A DNA stretch of 61,126 nt from NCBI RefSeq assembly GCF_900115595.1, contig NZ_FOXA01000016.1:1-61126 (forward strand), given 5' to 3'. The stretch comes from Tranquillimonas alkanivorans. GTDB taxonomy: Bacteria > Pseudomonadota > Alphaproteobacteria > Rhodobacterales > Rhodobacteraceae. The position numbers and the translations under genes were made by a program. Shown in pieces: positions 23,654-32,036 of the stretch (position 1 is its first letter; each line of letters opens with the position of its first letter). The notes under the pieces are model-generated. The model ran no database searches. It was not told where the DNA came from and worked only from the letters and a program-made list of their open reading frames with translations.

Positions 23654-24532
23654 ATGGCACTAGATGGATTTTCCGACCAGACCTTGTCTCGCCGCGCTAT
23701 GCAGGCCGAACTGCTGGATGCCGAGACGGAACTGAAGCTCGCTTACGCGTGGCGCGACCATCGCGACGAGCAGGCGCTGCACCGGCTGGTGACCGCCTAT
23801 ATGCGTCTGGCGATCTCGATGGCCGCGAAGTTCCGGCGATACGGCGCCCCGATGAACGACCTGATCCAGGAAGCGGGCCTGGGCCTGATGAAGGCGGCGG
23901 ACAAGTTCGACCCCGATCGCGGGGTGCGCTTCTCGACCTACGCGGTGTGGTGGATCAAGGCGTCCATTCAGGACTACGTGATGCGCAACTGGTCGATGGT
24001 GCGCACCGGCTCGACCTCGTCGCAGAAGTCGCTGTTCTTCAACATGCGCCGGGTGCAGGCGCGGCTAGAGCGTGAAGCCGCCGCTCGCGGCGAAACCCTG
24101 GACAGCCACCAGCTCCGCCACCTCATTTCGCGCGAGGTCGGCGTGCCGCTGCACGACGTCGAGATGATGGAGGGGCGCCTGGCCGGGTCGGACTACTCCC
24201 TCAATGCGACGCAATCGACCGAGGATGAGGGGCGCGAGTGGATTGACGCGCTCGAGGACGACGGAGAGCAGGCGTCTGAGACGGTCGCGCACCAGAAGGA
24301 CCTCGGCACTCTGCGCGAGTGGCTGGTCTCGGCGATGTCGCAGCTCAACGACCGGGAACGCTTCATCGTGCGCGAGCGGAAGCTGCGGGACGATCCGCGG
24401 ACGCTGGAATCCCTCGGCACGGAACTGGGCCTGTCGAAGGAACGGGTGCGCCAGCTCGAGGCCGCGGCCTTCGGGAAGATGCGCAAGAGCCTGGAGAACC
24501 AGTCGCGGGAAGTGCACAACTTCCTCGTCTGA
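23654..24532 (+). CDS. rpoH2: RNA polymerase sigma factor RpoHII (sigma-32 family)
   Basis: A 292-residue group-3 sigma factor. Region 2 reads YMRLAISMAAKFRRYGAPMNDLIQEAGLGLMKAADKFDP and RFSTYAVWWIKASIQDYVMRNWS; the RpoH box follows at SSQKSLFFNMRRVQ; region 4 has LNDRERFIVRERKL and the helix-turn-helix LGLSKERVRQLEA. The N-terminus MALDGFSDQTLSRRAMQAELL resembles RpoHII rather than RpoHI of Rhodobacter. RpoHII directs the response to singlet oxygen and oxidative stress in that group. GGGGG lies 7 bases before the ATG. A possible RpoE promoter precedes it. Its stop overlaps the ATG of the ChaN-like gene by one base. Confidence 0.94.
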   Translation: MALDGFSDQTLSRRAMQAELLDAETELKLAYAWRDHRDEQALHRLVTAYMRLAISMAAKFRRYGAPMNDLIQEAGLGLMKAADKFDPDRGVRFSTYAVWWIKASIQDYVMRNWSMVRTGSTSSQKSLFFNMRRVQARLEREAAARGETLDSHQLRHLISREVGVPLHDVEMMEGRLAGSDYSLNATQSTEDEGREWIDALEDDGEQASETVAHQKDLGTLREWLVSAMSQLNDRERFIVRERKLRDDPRTLESLGTELGLSKERVRQLEAAAFGKMRKSLENQSREVHNFLV

Positions 24533-25332
24533 TGCGGGTGATCTCGGCGCTCGTTCTTCTCGCTTCGGCGGCTGACGCTGGTTATGCGGAGAAAGTAGTC
24601 CCTGGCGACGTCGGCTTTGGGAGCGCCGATGTCGTCCTGATGGGTGAGCTTCACGACAACCCGTATCACCATGGGGCTCAGGCCGAATGGGTGGCCCGGA
24701 TGAAGCCGGAAGCCATAGTGTTCGAGATGCTGACGCCGGAGCTTGCCCTGAGGGCGGGGCAACATCTTGGCAATCCGGCCGTTCTGGGCGCGATGCTCGA
24801 ATGGGAAGAGCGTGGGTGGCCGGACTTCGCGATGTACGCGCCGATCTTTGGTGCAGCGCCTGACGCTGCGATCTTCGGCGGTGGCGTCCCGCAGGGTGAA
24901 GCCCGTGCCGCGGTGGCAGAGGGCGCGGCGGCTGTGATGGGCGGTGCGGCCGACGTCTTTGGTCTGTCCGCGACATTGCCCGAGGCGGAGCTCGAGGCGC
25001 GCGTCGAGGAGCAGGCCCAGGCGCATTGCGGTGCGCTGCCCGAGGACCTTCTTCCCGGCATGGTCGAGGCACAGAGACTGCGCGATGCCGCGCTGGCGCG
25101 CGCCGTGCTCGCCGCGATGGCCGAAACCGGCGGGCCGGTGGCGGTCATCACCGGCAACGGCCACGCCCGGCGTGACCGCGGAATCCCGCAGGCGCTGGAG
25201 GCGGCGGGGGCGGGGCTCGACATCCTCTCGATCGGGCAGTTCGAGGACGCGCCGGAGGACGAGCCGCCCTTCGACCTGTGGACGGTAACGCCCGCGGTGG
25301 ATCGTGGCGATCCGTGCGCGCCGCTGCGCTGA
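24532..25332 (+). CDS. ChaN family (haem-binding uptake, Tiki-like fold) protein
   Basis: A 266-residue exported protein: MRVISALVLLASAADAGYAE is a short signal peptide. The core VVLMGELHDNPYHHGAQAEW with GE-x-H-(D)N-P-x-H-H is the signature of the ChaN/TraB-like family, as are IVFEMLTPE and the late ITGNGHARRDRGIP. ChaN from Campylobacter binds haem as an iron-regulated lipoprotein; here the lipobox cysteine is missing, so it is probably soluble. Its TGATG overlap with rpoH2 implies co-transcription, which would place it in the oxidative-stress response. Exact role unproven. Confidence 0.82.
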   Translation: MRVISALVLLASAADAGYAEKVVPGDVGFGSADVVLMGELHDNPYHHGAQAEWVARMKPEAIVFEMLTPELALRAGQHLGNPAVLGAMLEWEERGWPDFAMYAPIFGAAPDAAIFGGGVPQGEARAAVAEGAAAVMGGAADVFGLSATLPEAELEARVEEQAQAHCGALPEDLLPGMVEAQRLRDAALARAVLAAMAETGGPVAVITGNGHARRDRGIPQALEAAGAGLDILSIGQFEDAPEDEPPFDLWTVTPAVDRGDPCAPLR

Positions 25333-25388
25333 GGCTTGTGCCGGGCCGCCGCGCTTTCTAAACCTGCCGGAGCGGCGAGGGGGCGAGT

Positions 25389-26582
25389 ATGCTGGCGGGC
25401 AAGCACATCCTGTTGATCATCGGCGGCGGTATCGCCGCGTTCAAGTCGCTCGACCTGATCCGCCGCCTGCGCGAACGTGGGGCGCAGGTGACGCCGGTTC
25501 TGACCGAGGGCGGCGCGCAGTTCGTCACGCCTCTCTCGGTCTCGGCCCTGGCGGGGCGCAAGGTGTTCCGGGACCTCTGGGACCTGACCGACGAGGCCGA
25601 GATGGGCCATATCGAGCTGTCGCGGGCGGCCGACGTGGTGGTCGTGGCCCCGGCCACGGCCGACCTGATGGCGAAGATGGCGGGCGGGCATGCGGACGAC
25701 CTGGCCTCGACCCTGCTGATGGCGACGGACAAGCGCGTGCTGATCGCCCCGGCCATGAACGTCCGGATGTGGGAACATCCGGCGACGCAGCGCAACCTGT
25801 CCACGCTGACCGGCGACGGCATCCTGAAGGTCGGGCCGAAAGAAGGCGACATGGCCTGCGGCGAATTCGGCCCGGGCCGCATGGCCGAACCGCTCGAGAT
25901 CGTGGCCGCCGTTGAAGGTGCGCTGGGCGGCGGGCCACTCAGGGGCCGGCGGGTGATCGTCACCTCGGGTCCGACGCACGAGCCGATCGATCCCGTACGC
26001 TACATCGCAAATCGTTCGTCCGGGGCGCAGGGCACGGCCATCGCGCAGGCTCTGGCGGCGCTGGGCGCCGAGGTCGTGTTCGTCACCGGTCCGGCGCAGG
26101 TGCCACCGCCGCGGAACGTGCAGCTGGTGCCGGTCGAGACGGCGCAGGAGATGCTGGAGGCGGTGCAGACGGCACTGCCCGCCGACGCCGCCGTGTTTGC
26201 CGCTGCCGTGGCCGACTGGCGCGTGGCCGAGGCGGCAGACCGGAAGATCAAGAAGACGCCGGACACGCTGCCCTCGCTCGAGTTCGTGGAGAACCCGGAC
26301 ATCCTCGCCACGGTCTCGGGTCTCTCCGAGGGCCGGCCGCCTCTGGTCGTGGGGTTCGCGGCCGAGACCAACGACGTGGTCGAAAATGCCACCGCGAAGC
26401 GCGCGCGCAAGGGATGCGACTGGATCGTGGCGAACGACGTCTCGCCCGGCACCGGCATCATGGGCGGACGCGAAAACGCGGTGACGCTGATCACCCCGGA
26501 CGGGGCCGAGGCGTGGGAGCGCGCCGGAAAGGACGTGGTGGCGGCGCGGCTGGCCCGCCGGATCGCGGAGGCGCTGACATGA
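25389..26582 (+). CDS. coaBC: Bifunctional phosphopantothenoylcysteine decarboxylase/phosphopantothenate-cysteine ligase
   Basis: A 397-residue coenzyme A biosynthesis enzyme. The N-terminal CoaC half (about 1-185) is an FMN-dependent decarboxylase: [20 protein letters not shown], the catalytic-His region [50 protein letters not shown], and the active-site cysteine in [13 protein letters not shown]. The CoaB half begins [25 protein letters not shown] and ends with [11 protein letters not shown]-like [12 protein letters not shown]. Length is normal. panC and panB of the same pathway lie about 11 kb downstream on the same strand. GGCGAGGGGGCGAGT precedes the ATG. Confidence 0.96.
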   Translation: MLAGKHILLIIGGGIAAFKSLDLIRRLRERGAQVTPVLTEGGAQFVTPLSVSALAGRKVFRDLWDLTDEAEMGHIELSRAADVVVVAPATADLMAKMAGGHADDLASTLLMATDKRVLIAPAMNVRMWEHPATQRNLSTLTGDGILKVGPKEGDMACGEFGPGRMAEPLEIVAAVEGALGGGPLRGRRVIVTSGPTHEPIDPVRYIANRSSGAQGTAIAQALAALGAEVVFVTGPAQVPPPRNVQLVPVETAQEMLEAVQTALPADAAVFAAAVADWRVAEAADRKIKKTPDTLPSLEFVENPDILATVSGLSEGRPPLVVGFAAETNDVVENATAKRARKGCDWIVANDVSPGTGIMGGRENAVTLITPDGAEAWERAGKDVVAARLARRIAEALT

Positions 26583-26659
26583 TGGTTTGCGCGTTCGCGG
26601 AGCGGCAGGCCTCTTGCGTGGAGGTGTCAACGAGGCGCGGTCCGGAGGTTCTGTCATGA
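26579..26659 (+). CDS. 26-codon ORF bridging coaBC and dut
   Basis: A short frame [18 protein letters not shown]... whose ATG overlaps the coaBC stop and whose TGA overlaps the dut ATG, both as ATGA. It has two cysteines and no recognised similarity. The exact double overlap could pass ribosomes from coaBC to dut, but dut has its own good GGAGG site, so the frame may be chance. Confidence 0.25.
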   Translation: MMVCAFAERQASCVEVSTRRGPEVLS

Positions 26660-27120
26660 CCCCCGAGGTGCTCGTGCTGGTCGAGGACTGGGCCGACCCA
26701 GCGGTGGCGCTGCCGTCCTACGCCACGGCGGGCGCGGCCGGGGCAGACCTGCGCGCCAACTTTCCGCCGGATCAACGTGCGGGCGTCACCCTCGCCCCCG
26801 GCGAGCGGCGGCTGGTGCCCACGGGCCTGCGGGTGGAGATCCCCAAGGGGTTCGAGATGCAGGTGCGTCCGCGCTCGGGGCTCGCGCTGAAGCACGGCGT
26901 GACGCTGCTCAACACGCCGGGCACCATTGATGCCGATTACCGGGGGCCGCTGGGCGTGATCCTGGTCAACCTCGGCGCCGAGCCGTTCCAAGTCGTCCAC
27001 GGCGAGCGCATCGCGCAGGCGGTGATCGCGCCCGTCGTGACCGCACGCTTCGTGACCACGCAGAACCTGGGCGAGACGGCGCGCGGAACGGGCGGCTTCG
27101 GGTCGACGGGGCGCGGCTGA
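26656..27120 (+). CDS. dut: dUTP diphosphatase
   Basis: A 154-residue trimeric dUTPase that hydrolyses dUTP to dUMP, keeping uracil out of DNA and feeding thymidylate synthesis. All five motifs are visible: [11 protein letters not shown] (I), [12 protein letters not shown] (II), [17 protein letters not shown] (III), [11 protein letters not shown] (IV) and GTGGFGSTG (V, the flexible C-terminal arm). Start 26656 follows GGAGG at 8 bases. It sits between coaBC and moeB, overlapping the latter by one base (TGATG). Confidence 0.97.
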   Translation: MTPEVLVLVEDWADPAVALPSYATAGAAGADLRANFPPDQRAGVTLAPGERRLVPTGLRVEIPKGFEMQVRPRSGLALKHGVTLLNTPGTIDADYRGPLGVILVNLGAEPFQVVHGERIAQAVIAPVVTARFVTTQNLGETARGTGGFGSTGRG

Positions 27121-28157
27121 TGGCGCTGGTCCTCGTCCTCGCGGCGGCGATATGGGGGCTCGGGCACTTGCTGCGCGTCCCGGGCCAGGCGCGCTGGACC
27201 ATGATCGCGCTGCTCTACGTCGCGGTGCTGGCGCTGAACGTCGCATTGCCCGACGGCCATCCGGCGCGCGAGGCGCTGGGCGGGTCTGCTGGCGAGTGGT
27301 TGGTGCTGGGCGGGCTGGGTGTGCTGGTCTGGCTCTATAGCCGCGGGCTGAAGCGGCTGAAGGAAAGGGTCCGGCCCGAGAACCGCAAGCCCGAGCCGGT
27401 GCCGGGCGCGTTCGCGGAAGGCGAGCTTGATCGCTACGCCCGCCACATCGTCCTGCGCGAGATCGGCGGGCTCGGCCAGAAGCGGCTGAAGGACGCGAAG
27501 GTGCTGGTCGTCGGGGCGGGTGGATTGGGTTCGCCGGCGCTTCTGTATCTCGCCGCGGCGGGGGTAGGCACGGTCGGCGTGATCGACGACGACGAGGTCG
27601 AGGCGACGAACCTGCAGCGGCAGGTGGCACACGGCGACAGCCGCATCGGCATGCCCAAGGTCTTTTCGGCCGAGAAGGCCATGCGCGAGGTGAACCCTTA
27701 CGTCGTGGTCCGCCCCTATCACCGGCGTCTGAGCCAGGAGATCGCGGCCGACCTGATCGGGGACTACGACATCGTGCTGGATGGCACCGACAGCTTCGAA
27801 ACGCGATACCTGGTCAACCGGGTCTGTGCCGAGAAGGGCGTGCCGCTGATCGGCGCCGCGCTCAGCCAGTGGGAAGGGCAGATCGCCACATGGGCGCCGC
27901 GGGACGGGGCGCCCTGCTACCAATGCGTTTTCCCCGAGCCGCCGGCGCCCGGCCTTGCGCCCAGCTGCGCCGAGGCGGGCGTGCTGGGGCCACTGCCGGG
28001 CGTGGTGGGCGCGATGATGGCCGTCGAGGCAGTCAAGGAGATCACAGGCGCGGGCGAGGGGCTGCGCGGGCGGATGCTGATCTATGACGCGCTTTTCGGC
28101 GAGACGCGGATGATCTTGACAAAGCGGCGGGCGGACTGCCCGGTCTGCGGAGGCTGA
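27120..28157 (+). CDS. moeB: MoeB/ThiF/HesA family adenylyltransferase with membrane-anchored N-terminus
   Basis: A 345-residue E1-like enzyme that adenylates the C-terminal glycine of a small ubiquitin-like sulfur carrier (MoaD or ThiS). The first ~85 residues are unusual: three hydrophobic segments (ALVLVLAAAIWGLGHLL; MIALLYVAVLALNVAL; WLVLGGLGVLVWLYS). The enzyme domain follows: RYARHIVLREIGGLGQKRL, ATP site VVGAGGLGSPALLYLAAAGVG, EATNLQRQV, DGTDSFETRYLVN, and zinc cysteines in CYQC and CPVC. The adenylate cysteine region APSCAEAGVLGPLPGVVG matches MoeB. Xanthine dehydrogenase in this window is a molybdopterin enzyme, so a MoeB role fits. Confidence 0.88.
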   Translation: MALVLVLAAAIWGLGHLLRVPGQARWTMIALLYVAVLALNVALPDGHPAREALGGSAGEWLVLGGLGVLVWLYSRGLKRLKERVRPENRKPEPVPGAFAEGELDRYARHIVLREIGGLGQKRLKDAKVLVVGAGGLGSPALLYLAAAGVGTVGVIDDDEVEATNLQRQVAHGDSRIGMPKVFSAEKAMREVNPYVVVRPYHRRLSQEIAADLIGDYDIVLDGTDSFETRYLVNRVCAEKGVPLIGAALSQWEGQIATWAPRDGAPCYQCVFPEPPAPGLAPSCAEAGVLGPLPGVVGAMMAVEAVKEITGAGEGLRGRMLIYDALFGETRMILTKRRADCPVCGG

Positions 28158-28272
28158 ACCGGGAAACGCCTCAGCAGCGCGCCGCGCCTTCGACGCTTCT
28201 TGCCGGGACAGCGGGCGCAACGGTGGCACGAACCCGCCTTAGCCTCTACGTATCTGGGCAAAGGAGACGTGC

Positions 28273-30300
28273 ATGACCAACCCCCTTCTGGCCGAGTGGA
28301 CCGGCCCCTTCGCGATGCCCCCGTTCAACAAGGTCTCGGACGACGACTTCGCCCCGGCAGTCGAGACGGCGCTGGCCCAGGCGCGCGAGACGATCGCAAA
28401 GATCGCCGACAGCCCCGACGCGCCGACCTTCGAGAACACGATCGAGGCGATGGAGAAGGCCGACGCGCCGCTCAACCGCGTGCTCGGCGTGTTCTTCAAC
28501 CTCGCGGGGTCCGACAGCAACGCCAAGCGGCAGGAGCTCCAGCGCGAGTTCTCTCCCATGCTGTCTGCCTATGCCTCGGAAATCTTCATGAACGAGGCGC
28601 TGTTCAAGCGGATCGAGACGCTGTGGGAGACGCGCGACAGCCTGGGCCTCGACGACGAGCAACAGAGGCTCCTGTTCCTCACCCGCCGCGGCTTCGTTCG
28701 GCAGGGGGCGCAGCTTGAAGGCTTCGCGCGGGAGCGGTTGACCGAGGTGAAGTCGCAGCTTGCCGTGCTGGGCACCCAGTTCACTCAGAACCTGCTGAAG
28801 GACGAGGCCGACTGGCACATGGCGCTGTCCGAGGAGGACCTCGAGGGTCTGCCGGATTTCGTCGTCGCCTCGGCCCGTGCTGCCGGGAAGGAGAAGGGGC
28901 TCGACGGCCCCGCGATCACGCTCAGCCGCTCGCTGATCGTGCCGTTCCTGCAGTTCTCTCCCCGCCGCGACCTGCGCGAGAGGGCCTACGAAGCCTGGAC
29001 CTCGCGTGGGGCGAACGGGAGCGAGACCGACAACCGCGGGATCGCCGCCGAGGTGCTCAAGCTGCGGGAAGAGCGGGCGATGCTGCTGGGTTACGACAGC
29101 TTCGCCGACTACAAGCTTGAAACCGAGATGGCGAAGACGCCGGGTGCGGTGCGCGAGCTTCTGATGAAGGTCTGGCAGCCCGCGAAGGCCGCCGCCGACG
29201 CCGACGCCACGCGCCTGACGGCGATGATGCACGCCGACGGCGTGAACGGCGATCTGGAGCCGTGGGACTGGCGCTACTACGCCGAGAAGCGCCGGAAGGA
29301 GGAGCACGACCTCGACGAGACCGAGCTCAAGCCGTACCTGCAGCTCGACCGGATGATCGAGGCGGCGTTCTCCTGCGCGAACCGCCTGTTCGGGCTGCAG
29401 TTCGAGCGCATCGACGTGCCGCTCTACCACCCCGATGTCCGGGCGTGGGAGGTCAAGCGCGACGGCCGGCACATGGCGGTGTTCCTGGGCGACTACTTCG
29501 CGCGCGGCTCGAAACGGTCCGGCGCGTGGTGCTCGGCCATGCGCAGCCAGCAGAAGCTGGACGGCGAGATCCGGCCCATCGTCGTCAACGTCTGCAACTT
29601 CGCGAAGCCGCCCGAGGGTGAGCCGGCGCTGTTGTCCTACGACGACGCGCGCACGCTGTTTCACGAGTTCGGGCACGCGCTGCACCAGATGCTGTCCGAC
29701 GTGACCTACGAATCGCTTTCGGGCACCTCGGTGGCGCGCGACTTCGTGGAACTGCCCAGCCAGCTTTACGAGCACTGGCTGGAGGTGCCGGAGGTGCTGA
29801 CCAAATTCGCCACGCACGCGAAGACGGGTGAGCCGATGCCCGAGGTCCTGCGCGACCGGCTGCTGGCGGCGACGACCTACGACATGGGTTTTCAGACGGT
29901 GGAATACCTTGCCTCGGCACTGGTGGATCTGTCGTTCCACGACGACGAGTCGCCCGACGACCCGATGGAGAAGCAGGCCGAGGTGCTGGAAGAGCTCGGC
30001 ATGCCGAGCGCCATCCGCATGCGCCACGCCACGCCGCACTTTGCCCACGTCTTTGCCGGCGACGGCTATTCCAGCGGCTACTACAGCTACATGTGGTCCG
30101 AGGTCATGGACGCCGACGCGTTCGAGGCGTTTCAGGAGGCCGGCGGCCCGTTCGACCCGGAACTAGCCAAGAAGCTCGAGGCGCATGTCCTGTCGCAGGG
30201 CGGTACGCGGGAGGCTCAGGACCTCTACGTTGCCTTCCGTGGCCGGATGCCGGGGGTCGAGGCGCTACTGAAGGGGCGCGGGCTGCTCGACGCCGCCTGA
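28273..30300 (+). CDS. M3 family zinc oligopeptidase (oligopeptidase A / dipeptidyl carboxypeptidase type)
   Basis: A 675-residue cytoplasmic metallopeptidase that degrades short peptides. The zinc motif HEFGH is at 464-468 (TLFHEFGHALHQML), with the third ligand Glu expected in DFVELPSQLYEHW. Substrate-binding residues near the C-terminus (FAGDGYSSGYYSYMWSEVMDADAF) are typical of the PrlC/Dcp branch. The N-terminus NPLLAEWTGPFAMPPFNKVSDDDFAPA and length are as in M3A members. AAAGGAGACGTGC precedes the ATG. Whether it is OpdA-like or Dcp-like cannot be decided here. Confidence 0.92.
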   Translation: MTNPLLAEWTGPFAMPPFNKVSDDDFAPAVETALAQARETIAKIADSPDAPTFENTIEAMEKADAPLNRVLGVFFNLAGSDSNAKRQELQREFSPMLSAYASEIFMNEALFKRIETLWETRDSLGLDDEQQRLLFLTRRGFVRQGAQLEGFARERLTEVKSQLAVLGTQFTQNLLKDEADWHMALSEEDLEGLPDFVVASARAAGKEKGLDGPAITLSRSLIVPFLQFSPRRDLRERAYEAWTSRGANGSETDNRGIAAEVLKLREERAMLLGYDSFADYKLETEMAKTPGAVRELLMKVWQPAKAAADADATRLTAMMHADGVNGDLEPWDWRYYAEKRRKEEHDLDETELKPYLQLDRMIEAAFSCANRLFGLQFERIDVPLYHPDVRAWEVKRDGRHMAVFLGDYFARGSKRSGAWCSAMRSQQKLDGEIRPIVVNVCNFAKPPEGEPALLSYDDARTLFHEFGHALHQMLSDVTYESLSGTSVARDFVELPSQLYEHWLEVPEVLTKFATHAKTGEPMPEVLRDRLLAATTYDMGFQTVEYLASALVDLSFHDDESPDDPMEKQAEVLEELGMPSAIRMRHATPHFAHVFAGDGYSSGYYSYMWSEVMDADAFEAFQEAGGPFDPELAKKLEAHVLSQGGTREAQDLYVAFRGRMPGVEALLKGRGLLDAA

Positions 30301-30400
30301 GCCCGTCACGTCATCGTGTCTGAGCCTGACCCTGCGTGTGCGTCATGTGACGTATGGTCAGCGCGGGCGCTTGCCGCCCGGGACCAGAGGAGGAGACACG

Positions 30401-30955
30401 ATGAAAGCCGCAGCCATCATCACCGCCGGCGGGCTAGCGCTTGCCGGCGCCGCGCTCGCGCAGGACGCCGCGCCGTTCGGGCAGGAAGAAGACGTGACTT
30501 ACGCCGCCCAGCTTTGGGACGACATGGTCGAGGCCGACCTGGCGGGGGAGGGTGCGGTGCAGTCGTTTCCGTATCCCGGGACCGATCCGCACGGCATGAT
30601 GCTCGAGACCTTCTATGCCAGTGCGACCGTGGAGGGGCACACGGGCGCTCTGATCGTCAAGCGCAACTATGGGCCCGAGGGCGTGACCGTGGACCAGGTG
30701 CTGGGTGCGCCGTCCGAGCACCTTGGCGCGGTAACGGTCATGTTCCAGCGCGAGGACGGCTACGACCCCGAGACGAACAACTGGTTCTGGGCGAAGTACC
30801 TGCCGGACGGCACCCTGGACCGGAACCCGAACGACATGGCGCTGGCCGGGCTCGTCGGTAAGGGCGCGGATGCGGGCTGCATCGCCTGCCACCAAGGGGC
30901 GGGGGGCGAAGACTACCTGTTCACCACCGACGCCGATCTCGCCGTGGCGGAGTAG
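30401..30955 (+). CDS. Periplasmic cytochrome P460-like c-type haem protein
   Basis: A 184-residue exported protein with a clear signal peptide (MKAAAIITAGGLALAGAALAQ). A single haem c motif CIACH is at 160-164 near the C-terminus, and the segment GALIVKRNYGPEGVTVD plus PETNNWFWAKYLPDG matches the cytochrome P460 fold, in which the haem may carry an extra lysine cross-link. P460 proteins oxidise hydroxylamine or detoxify NO in some bacteria; here the electron partner is unknown and no related genes are adjacent. AGGAGGAGACACG precedes the ATG. The upstream gap contains the palindrome CGTCATGTGACG. Confidence 0.8.
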   Translation: MKAAAIITAGGLALAGAALAQDAAPFGQEEDVTYAAQLWDDMVEADLAGEGAVQSFPYPGTDPHGMMLETFYASATVEGHTGALIVKRNYGPEGVTVDQVLGAPSEHLGAVTVMFQREDGYDPETNNWFWAKYLPDGTLDRNPNDMALAGLVGKGADAGCIACHQGAGGEDYLFTTDADLAVAE

Positions 30956-30958
30956 CGC

Positions 30959-31204
30959 CTACGCCTCGCGCTGGGCCAGTTCCAGGATCAGCCGGATTTC
31001 GTCGGACAATGCGCCCTCGATGGACATGCCGTCGTCGGGCAGCACGCCGGGATCCTCTTCGTGGTCCTGGAACTGGCTGCGCTCGCGCAGGAACTCCATC
31101 ACTTCTTCTCCGCCGCCGCCGGCGGCCATCACCGACACCAACTTCGCCAGAACCTTCCGCTGGGCCAGCAGGCGGCCTTCCAGCGTCTCGACGCTTACGC
31201 TCAT
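30959..31204 (-). CDS. Small hypothetical helical protein under an EcfG-type promoter
   Basis: An 81-residue soluble protein without recognised domain. It starts MSVSVETLEGRLLAQRKVLAKLV, has a glycine cluster AAGGGGEEV and an acidic, helical C-terminus (DEIRLILELAQREA). ATG 31204 is chosen because AGGAGGGGACGAA sits directly before it. A GGAAC-N16-CGTT element lies 31-55 bases upstream, the general-stress sigma factor EcfG consensus, and a similar one points the other way to the next gene. It converges on the P460 gene with 3 bases between. Confidence 0.65.
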   Translation of the reverse strand: MSVSVETLEGRLLAQRKVLAKLVSVMAAGGGGEEVMEFLRERSQFQDHEEDPGVLPDDGMSIEGALSDEIRLILELAQREA

Positions 31205-31234
31205 TTCGTCCCCTCCTGTCGACATCTCCAGCCG

Positions 31235-31259
31235 AACGCGGCGCATGCGCGGGCGTTCC
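31235..31259 (-). promoter_or_regulatory. EcfG-type promoter of the 30959-31204 gene
   Basis: On the minus strand GGAAC (31259-31255), 16 bases, then CGTT (31238-31235), exactly the alphaproteobacterial general-stress sigma (EcfG) consensus, ending 30 bases before the start codon. Confidence 0.6.
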
Positions 31260-31262
31260 GCA

Positions 31263-31288
31263 GGAACGGCGCGCGCGGGTCGGGCGTT
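31263..31288 (+). promoter_or_regulatory. EcfG-type promoter of the 31318-31614 gene
   Basis: On the plus strand GGAAC (31263-31267), 17 bases, then CGTT (31285-31288), again the EcfG consensus, ending 29 bases before the start codon. It is back to back with the minus-strand element. Confidence 0.6.
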
Positions 31289-31317
31289 CGGTCAGCAAAC
31301 CACGAAGGGACGAATTG

Positions 31318-31614
31318 ATGAGATACGGACGAAACCAGACCAAGACGCTTCTGCCCATCGCGCTCCTGCTCGGCGCGACGGCTCTGCTGGTCTATGCAGG
31401 GCGCGAACAGCGCCGCGCCGCTCGGGATCACGTGCCGCGCCCACGAATGCTGCGCGCCCCGGCGCGGCGCCCCGACGGTGTCGCCATTCGTGGCGACGGC
31501 CCCGTGCGCCAGGCGGGCCCCGAAGAAATGCGCGACCCGCCGCGCCACTGGGACCGGCAGGACGAGGCGGTGGACGAAAGCTTCCCCGCCAGCGACCCGC
31601 CGGCCAACTACTGA
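31318..31614 (+). CDS. Small membrane protein with C-terminal DESFPASDPP motif
   Basis: A 98-residue protein: one N-terminal membrane helix (LLPIALLLGATALLVYAG), an Arg/Pro-rich linker, and the tail DEAVDESFPASDPPANY. The DESFPASDPP motif recurs in many small alphaproteobacterial proteins, several of which belong to general-stress regulons; its function is unknown. AAGGGA lies 8 bases before the ATG at 31318, and a perfect EcfG-type promoter precedes it. It converges on the next gene with 4 bases between. The predicted topology would leave the motif in the periplasm or cytoplasm; sequence alone does not decide. Confidence 0.7.
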   Translation: MRYGRNQTKTLLPIALLLGATALLVYAGREQRRAARDHVPRPRMLRAPARRPDGVAIRGDGPVRQAGPEEMRDPPRHWDRQDEAVDESFPASDPPANY

Positions 31615-31618
31615 CAGA

Positions 31619-31966
31619 TCAGGCGAAGAGCCACAGCAAGAGCAGCAGCGCCACGACGACCACGCCGATACTGATGGCGCTGCGCTTCGTTTTCGTGTCC
31701 TTCGCCCCGCGTCCCTGCAGGTCGCTGATCGTGCCGCCGGGGCGGTGGCGTCCGGTGTCGTCGGAATGCGCCGCGATCTCGGCCGCGCGCGCACGCTCGA
31801 CCTCTTCGCGCGTTGGCGGGTTGCCCGAGGCCTCGGCGTCGGTGCCCAGGGGGGCGGTCGCGGGGTCCTGGAACGGCGTCTTGTCGCCGGCCTTGCCGCT
31901 GTCGATCTCCTTGCGCAGGCGATCCGCTGTTCCCGGGGGCTCGTGATTCTTGTTCTCGTCGGCCAT
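31619..31966 (-). CDS. Hypothetical tail-anchored protein
   Basis: A 115-residue protein with a long hydrophilic, Pro/Asp/Thr-rich N-terminal part (EPPGTADRLRKEIDSGKAGD; TAPLGTDAEASGNPP) and a single C-terminal membrane helix (AISIGVVVVALLLLLWLFA) ending at the last residue, preceded by basic residues. This is a tail-anchor layout with the bulk in the cytoplasm. No known domain. AAGGAGGAG stands 4-5 bases before the ATG at 31966. It lies next to two small genes with EcfG-type promoters; its own upstream GGAAC has only a poor -10 partner. Confidence 0.65.
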   Translation of the reverse strand: MADENKNHEPPGTADRLRKEIDSGKAGDKTPFQDPATAPLGTDAEASGNPPTREEVERARAAEIAAHSDDTGRHRPGGTISDLQGRGAKDTKTKRSAISIGVVVVALLLLLWLFA

Positions 31967-32036
31967 GGATGCTCCTCCTTCTGAAGGTCCTGTTCCCATG
32001 GCAAACCCCGTGAGGGCGCGATGTTCCGTGGCGGCG

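Noticed and set aside
31997-32027. GGAAC upstream of the 31619-31966 gene as EcfG promoter
   Set aside because: At the allowed spacings the -10 reads GTTT or TTTG instead of CGTT; too weak to annotate.
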